Part shown: positions 58,847 through 64,000 of the stretch, piece by piece
How positions within the stretch are numbered: the first letter of the stretch is position 1
Layout: each line of letters starts with the position of its first letter
NCBI RefSeq assembly: GCF_003335675.1
Contig: NZ_QPHL01000011.1
Coordinates: forward strand, 92,705-156,704
Source: Winogradskyella sp. KYW1333
GTDB taxonomy: Bacteria; Bacteroidota; Bacteroidia; Flavobacteriales; Flavobacteriaceae
Direction of reading: 5' to 3'
Length of the DNA stretch: 64,000 bases
The notes under the pieces: model-generated
What the model saw: the letters and a program-made list of their open reading frames with translations, nothing else
Told to the model about the DNA's origin: nothing
Databases searched by the model: none
Made by a program: the position numbers and the translations under genes

Positions 58847-59083
58847 TTAGTTGTCATCCTTCTTAGGAACAGGATCGTAACCCTTTCCACCCCAAGGATG
58901 ACAGCTAAAAATACGTTTCAATGCTAATTTTCCTCCTTTAAACAAACCGTGTTCTTGCAATGCTTCTTTGGCATAGTGAGAACACGTAGGTTGGTACCTA
59001 CAAGTAGCTGGAGTTAAAGGTGAGATAACGGTTTGATAAATTTTAATTATTAAAACAAATGGATATGTAAGAAGCTTTTTCAC
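58847..59083 (-). CDS. yidD: Membrane protein insertion efficiency factor YidD
   Basis: 78 residues, full length for the family. The N-terminal amphipathic segment ([16 protein letters not shown]) and the conserved [15 protein letters not shown] and [12 protein letters not shown] motifs are present. It helps YidC insert membrane proteins. It starts two bases after the cysS stop, so the two are co-transcribed. Confidence 0.95.
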   Translation of the reverse strand: MKKLLTYPFVLIIKIYQTVISPLTPATCRYQPTCSHYAKEALQEHGLFKGGKLALKRIFSCHPWGGKGYDPVPKKDDN

Positions 59084-59085
59084 AA

Positions 59086-60567
59086 CTAGTTGGTCGTAAA
59101 AGTCGTACCATCTTTACCATCCTGTAACTGAATACCAGCCTCAGCTAATTCATCCCTAATTTTATCAGATAAAGCAAAATCTTTATTTACTCGTGCTTCT
59201 TTTCTCAGGTTAATTAAAATTTCAACAGCACTAGATAATTTGTCACTTCCTACTACTTCTTTATCACTATTTTTAAGTCCTAAGATATCAAATGTGAACG
59301 TGGTAATTGTAGATTTTAAAAGGTCTAAATCTTCATGTGTAATAGTTGCACTACCATCTTTAATTTGGTTGATAAACTTAGCGCCATCAAAAAGGTTTGC
59401 GATTAACACTGGTGTGTTAAAATCGTCATTCATGGCATCATAACATTTCTGCCTCCAGTTTTGAATATCCACTGATGAAGTACTGCTAGTTTTTAAGTTA
59501 TCCATCAAATTGATAGCATCCATTAATCTAAAATAACCCTTTTCACTAGCCAATAATCCATTATTTGTAAAGTCTAAAATACTTCTATAGTGTGCTTGTA
59601 GCATGAAAAACCGAGCAACACTTGGTAAATACGCCTTAGTGATGTGAGGATTATCACCTGAGAATATTTCATTAGGTAAAATATAATTCCCTGTAGACTT
59701 GGCCATTTTTTTGCCGTTCATAATTAACATGTTGGCATGCATCCAATAGTTTACCGGTGCTTTGTCGTTGGTGGCTTCGGCCTGAGCAATTTCACATTCG
59801 TGATGTGGAAATTTTAAATCCATACCACCTCCATGAATATCAAATTGTTCACCCAAATATTTCGTACTCATCGCAGTACATTCCAAGTGCCAACCCGGGA
59901 AACCATCACTCCAAGGTGATGGCCAACGCATAATATGTTGTGGTTCTGCTTTTTTCCAAAGTGCAAAGTCTTGAGGATTCTTTTTGTCTGATTGGCCATC
60001 TAGAGCTCTTGTATTATGGATAAGGTCTTCAACTTTCCTTTTGCTCAAAATACCATAACTCTTACTTTCATTGTATTTTAATACATCGAAATAAACTGAT
60101 CCGTTTACTTTGTAAGCAAAGCCGTTATCGATTATGTTCTTAATGATTTCAATTTGCTCAATAATATGCCCTGTTGCAGTAGGTTCAATACTTGGCGGTA
60201 AAAAATTGAAGGTGTTAAGAATATTGTGAAAATCAACTGTATATCGCTGTACAACCTCCATAGGCTCTATAGCCTCAAGCCTTGCTTTTTTAGCTATTCT
60301 ATCTTCACCTTCATCAGCATCGTTTTCTAAATGCCCAGCATCAGTAATATTTCTGACGTATCTTACCTTATATTCTAAGTGCTTCAGATATCTATAAATG
60401 ATATCAAAGGACATAAAAGTTCTCACATTACCAAGATGGACATTGCTGTATACGGTTGGTCCACATACGTACATGCCAACATAACCAGGAATTATTGGTT
60501 CAAAATCTTGCTTTTCACCGTTTAGTGAATTATATATTTTTATGGATTGAGATTCGTATAAAGGCAT
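59086..60567 (-). CDS. cysS: Cysteinyl-tRNA synthetase
   Basis: 493 residues. Zinc-site cysteine and HIGH motif lie in [16 protein letters not shown], and the KMSKS equivalent is KMAKSTGN near 290. [15 protein letters not shown] holds other zinc ligands. A short anticodon-binding domain ends the protein. Charges tRNA-Cys. Confidence 0.98.
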   Translation of the reverse strand: MPLYESQSIKIYNSLNGEKQDFEPIIPGYVGMYVCGPTVYSNVHLGNVRTFMSFDIIYRYLKHLEYKVRYVRNITDAGHLENDADEGEDRIAKKARLEAIEPMEVVQRYTVDFHNILNTFNFLPPSIEPTATGHIIEQIEIIKNIIDNGFAYKVNGSVYFDVLKYNESKSYGILSKRKVEDLIHNTRALDGQSDKKNPQDFALWKKAEPQHIMRWPSPWSDGFPGWHLECTAMSTKYLGEQFDIHGGGMDLKFPHHECEIAQAEATNDKAPVNYWMHANMLIMNGKKMAKSTGNYILPNEIFSGDNPHITKAYLPSVARFFMLQAHYRSILDFTNNGLLASEKGYFRLMDAINLMDNLKTSSTSSVDIQNWRQKCYDAMNDDFNTPVLIANLFDGAKFINQIKDGSATITHEDLDLLKSTITTFTFDILGLKNSDKEVVGSDKLSSAVEILINLRKEARVNKDFALSDKIRDELAEAGIQLQDGKDGTTFTTN

Positions 60568-60626
60568 AATGTAATTTTCAAATGGAATGTGAAAACAAAT
60601 CTATAATTAAGCTATAGAATTAGCAA

Positions 60627-61304
60627 CTAAAATTTTGTATCTAGCTGAATATAATCAAGGAATTCTCTTTTAGTTTCTTTCTCTTTAAATTTTCCTCCAA
60701 ATTCAGATGTTACTGTACTACTTTCAACATCTCTAATACCACGCGAATTAACACATAGGTGCTTAGCATCAATCACACAGGCAACATCCTCTGTGTTTAA
60801 TACTTTTTGAAGTTCTTTTACAATTTGAATAGTAAGCCGTTCTTGTACCTGTGGTCTTTTTGCAAAATAATCTACAATACGGTTCATTTTTGATAAACCT
60901 ACTACACTTCCATTTGATATATAGGCTACATGAGCCTTACCAACTATTGGCAATAAATGATGTTCGCATGTAGAATAGACTGTAATATTCTTCTCAACTA
61001 GCATCTCACCATATTTGTACTTGTTTTCAAAAGTAGAGGCACTTGGCTTTTTAGCAGGGTCTAATCCGCCAAAAATTTCGTTAACAAACATTTTTGCAAC
61101 ACGTCTTGGTGTTCCACTGAGACTATCGTCGGATAAGTCCAAGCCCAGGGTTTCCATTATGTGCCTAACATCGTCTTTAATGATATCCATTTTCTCCTCA
61201 TTTGAGAGCTTAAAAGCATCGGCTCTCATAGGGGTTTCGCTAGATGAAGAAATATGATCATCTCCAAGAGCATCTATATCATTAAAATCGCTATCAATTC
61301 TCAT
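60627..61304 (-). CDS. folE: GTP cyclohydrolase I
   Basis: 226 residues from the ATG at 61304; the frame extends to 61343, but that TTG lies inside the promoter element. STCEHHLLPIVGKAHVAY contains the zinc ligands and HLCVNSRGI holds the other cysteine. It makes dihydroneopterin triphosphate from GTP, for folate. An acidic 40-residue N-terminal extension precedes the core. Confidence 0.96.
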   Translation of the reverse strand: MRIDSDFNDIDALGDDHISSSSETPMRADAFKLSNEEKMDIIKDDVRHIMETLGLDLSDDSLSGTPRRVAKMFVNEIFGGLDPAKKPSASTFENKYKYGEMLVEKNITVYSTCEHHLLPIVGKAHVAYISNGSVVGLSKMNRIVDYFAKRPQVQERLTIQIVKELQKVLNTEDVACVIDAKHLCVNSRGIRDVESSTVTSEFGGKFKEKETKREFLDYIQLDTKF

Positions 61305-61340
61305 AGTCTTTAATAATTTTTCATTTCCTAAAAGGAGGTG

Positions 61341-61348
61341 CAAAGATA
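61341..61348 (-). promoter_or_regulatory. -7 promoter element of folE
   Basis: TATCTTTG followed by C on the minus strand, 36 bases before the ATG at 61304. Confidence 0.6.
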
Positions 61349-61495
61349 CGTAATAAAAATAGTATCAATAAGGTAGGACTTTTATAATTAACCTTGTTCT
61401 ATTAATATATCCGATGAATTACGCATTACATTGACAAATTAACATTAATAATTCTAAAATTTTCTTAATTTTCAAAACTTTAATAATTAATAAAT

Positions 61496-61963
61496 ATGAA
61501 TCGATTCCACCTAAGAATCTTTCTGTTGTTTTTATTACTTTGTTCTTATGGTATTATTGCACAAACGGCACAAAGAGTTGAATATAGGGCCGTTAAGTAT
61601 AAGTCTAACGTTGATGCACCACTGACAAATGACGAATTGACAAAGATTAAAGAGGTTTATAAACAGTCAACAGAAGATGTGATTTTAAATGATAAAGCAC
61701 ATTTAAAACGTATAAAACACTTATTAAGAAATAGAATCAAAATCTTAAAGTTAGGAATAAAAGACCAACACCGTAGACATACTCTATTATCTGAGGTTGA
61801 ATTGTTTAATCACTTTAATCCAAATTTAACAAGAGATTTGGTTTTTGATAAATATGGATTCAATCCATTAAAATATAATCTAAACTTATATCCTTCAGAA
61901 AACATTCTATATAGGATAGATGGTACTAACTATTACATAAGAATAATGTCCCAATTTCAATAG
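61496..61963 (+). CDS. Exported protein of unknown function
   Basis: 155 residues with a signal peptide ending YGIIAQT. The mature part is basic and mostly helical (KHLLRNRIKILKL, QHRRHTLLSEVEL), then a tyrosine-rich end. I see no known domain. It ends four bases before the next gene's ATG and is probably its transcript partner. Confidence 0.75.
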   Translation: MNRFHLRIFLLFLLLCSYGIIAQTAQRVEYRAVKYKSNVDAPLTNDELTKIKEVYKQSTEDVILNDKAHLKRIKHLLRNRIKILKLGIKDQHRRHTLLSEVELFNHFNPNLTRDLVFDKYGFNPLKYNLNLYPSENILYRIDGTNYYIRIMSQFQ

Positions 61964-61966
61964 AAC

Positions 61967-64000
61967 ATGATTAGAAGATTACTTTTATTAATAATCATAT
62001 TATTGTCCTCTTTTGCAAGCGCGCAAGACTTTATTATGCAAAATGCGACATTTAATCAATGCTCAGCAGGATTTTTCTATGATTCTGGAGGAGAATTTGG
62101 GCCTGCTGGAAATAATGAAAATTTAACCTTGACACTATGCCCTGACAACCCAGGTTTTCAATCTCAAGTGAATTTTACCTTTTTTCAACTTCAAGCTAAT
62201 TTAGATTTTTTGACTATTTATAATGGACCAAATGCAACATATGACGAAATAGGTACGTTTACAGCAGTAACCAATCCTGGTTTAATTACAGCCTCACTAA
62301 CAGCTATTAATACTGGAGGACAACCTAATCCAGATGGATGCTTAACATTTGTATATACAAGTAATTCAACTGGCCCATCTGCAGGTTGGGCAGCAGAAAT
62401 TTCATGCTTTGAACCATGTCAAGATATAACAGCAAATTTAGATAGTACATTACCAGATTTAGAAGCGTCAGGTGATTTGGTAATCGCAGATGTTAATGAA
62501 ATAATTACATTTAACGGTAGTGGAACTTTTTCCTCCGATGGAACTGGTGCGACTTATTTATGGGATTTTGGTGATGGTAACACTGCGCTCGGGCCTTCTG
62601 TAACCCATTCGTATACCAATGCTGGTATTTATGATGTTACCCTTGTTATTACAGATACTAATCCTAGTGGTTGTCAAAGCATAAATAATATTGGTTTAAT
62701 TGCTCAAGTTGGGGCTTCAGTACCTGGCAATCCTTATGTTGAGGCAGGAGACGATATTTCTATTACTTGCCCAGAACCAGTTCAATTAAGTGCGCAGTTT
62801 TTAGATTTAGGTGAAACAAATACTTATACTGTTAATGAAATTCCATTTGTACCTCCGTTTTCCTTTCAAGGGTTATCAAATTCTGTAAATACAAATATTG
62901 ACGATTCGTGGGATGAACCAAGAAATTTACCCTTCGATTTTTGTTTTTTTGGAAATTTAGAACAAGAATTTCAAGTGGGTTCAAACGGTATTATAAGATT
63001 CGATGTAGATCCATTGGATACCTACAATGCTTATAATTTACAAAATAACCCATTACCAAATAATACCAATGAAGCTTTAGCTGAAGGTAATGTATTTACC
63101 CCAGTACACGATATTGATCCTGCTGCCTCCTCAGGTGAAGAAATAGCATGGGAAATTATTGGTAATGCGCCTAATAGGGTATTAGCTGTGAGCTTTTATA
63201 ATGTTCAAATGTACAGTTGTAGCAGTGCATTGGCTACCCATATGGCAGTTTTTTATGAAACAACAAATGTTATTGACATCTATGTTCAAAAAGCTCCTTT
63301 TTGTGATGCTTTTAATAATAATAAAGCTATAGGAATTCAAAATAATGCTGGTACAGAAGCATTTGTTCCACCAGGAAGAAATACCAATGAAAATGGAGGG
63401 TGGACAATTGATGTTCCTGAGGCTTGGAGGTTTTCACCAGCAGGAGATAGTATAATTGTATTTGAGTGGTTAGATGAAAATGATAATGTGATTTCAACAG
63501 ATGCTAATTTTGAAGTTATACCTACAGAGACTACTACATACAAGGCAAGAGTTACCTATAATACGTGCACGGGTAACCCTGTTGTAGTTGAAGATGAGAT
63601 TACCATTACTATAGATGGGTTTGAGCTCCAAACAGAACTTCCCAATAACTTAGAGGTGTGTAATGGAGGTAATCCACCATATAGTTTTGATTTAGAATTA
63701 AATACACCAGTAGTCACTTCAAGTGCACCTACTCCAGGTGATTTAGTAGTTACCTACCATAATTCACAAGCCGATGCAGAAAATGATGTTGGAGCAATTA
63801 CTGGAACAAATAATTATTTGGGTACTGATGGTGAAATTATATTTGTACGTATCGAATATCTAGATTCAGGTTGTAATGATGTCTATTCCTTTAGTTTGAA
63901 TCTATCAGGCCAACCTATAATCAACCCGGTATCAGATTTGGAGCGTTGCGACGACGGTTTGAACGATGGCATCGAGCTTTTCAATCTGGAGTCCCAGACG
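61967..64000 (+). CDS. Large secreted PKD/CUB-type protein, probably T9SS cargo (3' partial)
   Basis: 678 codons without a stop; the end is outside the window. Signal peptide ends SSFASAQD. A CUB-like domain (about 20-145), a PKD domain (about 175-240, YLWDFGDGNTALGPSVTHSY), a long segment with PFDFCFFGN (about 320-480) and then repeats with VVTYHNSQADAENDV and LERCDDGLNDGIELF. This layout is typical of adhesins exported by T9SS with a type B C-terminal domain, which would lie beyond the window. The repeats match one module type of the acidic lipoprotein. The last 80 or so bases are much richer in G+C. Confidence 0.85.
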   Translation, partial: MIRRLLLLIIILLSSFASAQDFIMQNATFNQCSAGFFYDSGGEFGPAGNNENLTLTLCPDNPGFQSQVNFTFFQLQANLDFLTIYNGPNATYDEIGTFTAVTNPGLITASLTAINTGGQPNPDGCLTFVYTSNSTGPSAGWAAEISCFEPCQDITANLDSTLPDLEASGDLVIADVNEIITFNGSGTFSSDGTGATYLWDFGDGNTALGPSVTHSYTNAGIYDVTLVITDTNPSGCQSINNIGLIAQVGASVPGNPYVEAGDDISITCPEPVQLSAQFLDLGETNTYTVNEIPFVPPFSFQGLSNSVNTNIDDSWDEPRNLPFDFCFFGNLEQEFQVGSNGIIRFDVDPLDTYNAYNLQNNPLPNNTNEALAEGNVFTPVHDIDPAASSGEEIAWEIIGNAPNRVLAVSFYNVQMYSCSSALATHMAVFYETTNVIDIYVQKAPFCDAFNNNKAIGIQNNAGTEAFVPPGRNTNENGGWTIDVPEAWRFSPAGDSIIVFEWLDENDNVISTDANFEVIPTETTTYKARVTYNTCTGNPVVVEDEITITIDGFELQTELPNNLEVCNGGNPPYSFDLELNTPVVTSSAPTPGDLVVTYHNSQADAENDVGAITGTNNYLGTDGEIIFVRIEYLDSGCNDVYSFSLNLSGQPIINPVSDLERCDDGLNDGIELFNLESQT

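Noticed and set aside
58739..58927. Plus-strand frame across the yidD end and the palindromic element
   Set aside because: It runs antisense to yidD and through the palindromes, and codes for nothing recognisable.

Overview
The window is AT-rich chromosomal DNA of a Bacteroidota bacterium, most likely a marine member of the Flavobacteriaceae. Evidence read from the sequence: C-terminal type IX secretion (T9SS) sorting domains, a fused SecDF, an ECF sigma/FecR/TonB-receptor signalling locus, and repeated Bacteroidota-type TAnnTTTG promoter elements just upstream of housekeeping genes. I see no tRNA, rRNA, CRISPR array, integrase or complete insertion sequence.

Layout. 1-3377: end of a large secreted reprolysin-like metalloprotease. 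3.5-5.8 kb: citrate synthase and an arginine-deiminase-fold hydrolase. 5.8-10.1 kb: sterol desaturase-like protein, then a sulfite oxidase / cytochrome c / rhodanese operon facing a six-helix membrane protein. 10.1-14.9 kb (minus): a tight run rsfS-ftsH-LUD-cdsA-psd-acyl-CoA-binding protein. 15-20.3 kb: birA, pyrE, a NUDIX protein, an M14 lipoprotein and ctlX. 20.3-27.3 kb: a decayed CpcT/CpeT-like gene, a TPR histidine kinase, argS, a surface protein and a decayed DinB-like gene. 27.3-33.5 kb: TonB receptor, FecR and ECF sigma factor, divergent from a 760-residue acidic modular lipoprotein. 33.7-44.2 kb: ffh, folD, a minus-strand run from a HerA-like ATPase to a VOC protein, a frameshifted ridA-like gene, queE, a DUF2911 protein and asnB. 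44.6-52.2 kb: gyrB, then a duplicated outer-membrane-protein/lipoprotein locus containing gene wreckage, and a formylglycine-generating-enzyme lipoprotein. 52.3-61.3 kb: mdh, a small protein, secDF, DUF192, lgt, yidD, cysS and folE. 61.5-64 kb: two exported proteins, the last running off the window.

Most of the window is ordinary core genome. The parts worth attention are (i) the acidic modular lipoprotein beside its own sigma/anti-sigma/receptor set, (ii) the 46.8-51.0 kb duplicated and scrambled locus ending in a formylglycine-generating enzyme with both catalytic cysteines but no sulfatase nearby, (iii) four clearly decayed genes (CpcT/CpeT, DinB, BamA-like barrel, ridA-like), reconstructed here from several frames, (iv) terminators whose T-tract runs straight into the next gene's promoter and an almost leaderless start codon, and (v) a palindromic element between two copies of the yidD 3' end.

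All family assignments come from reading motifs and overall protein pattern; no database search was run. Promoters and terminators are pattern matches.
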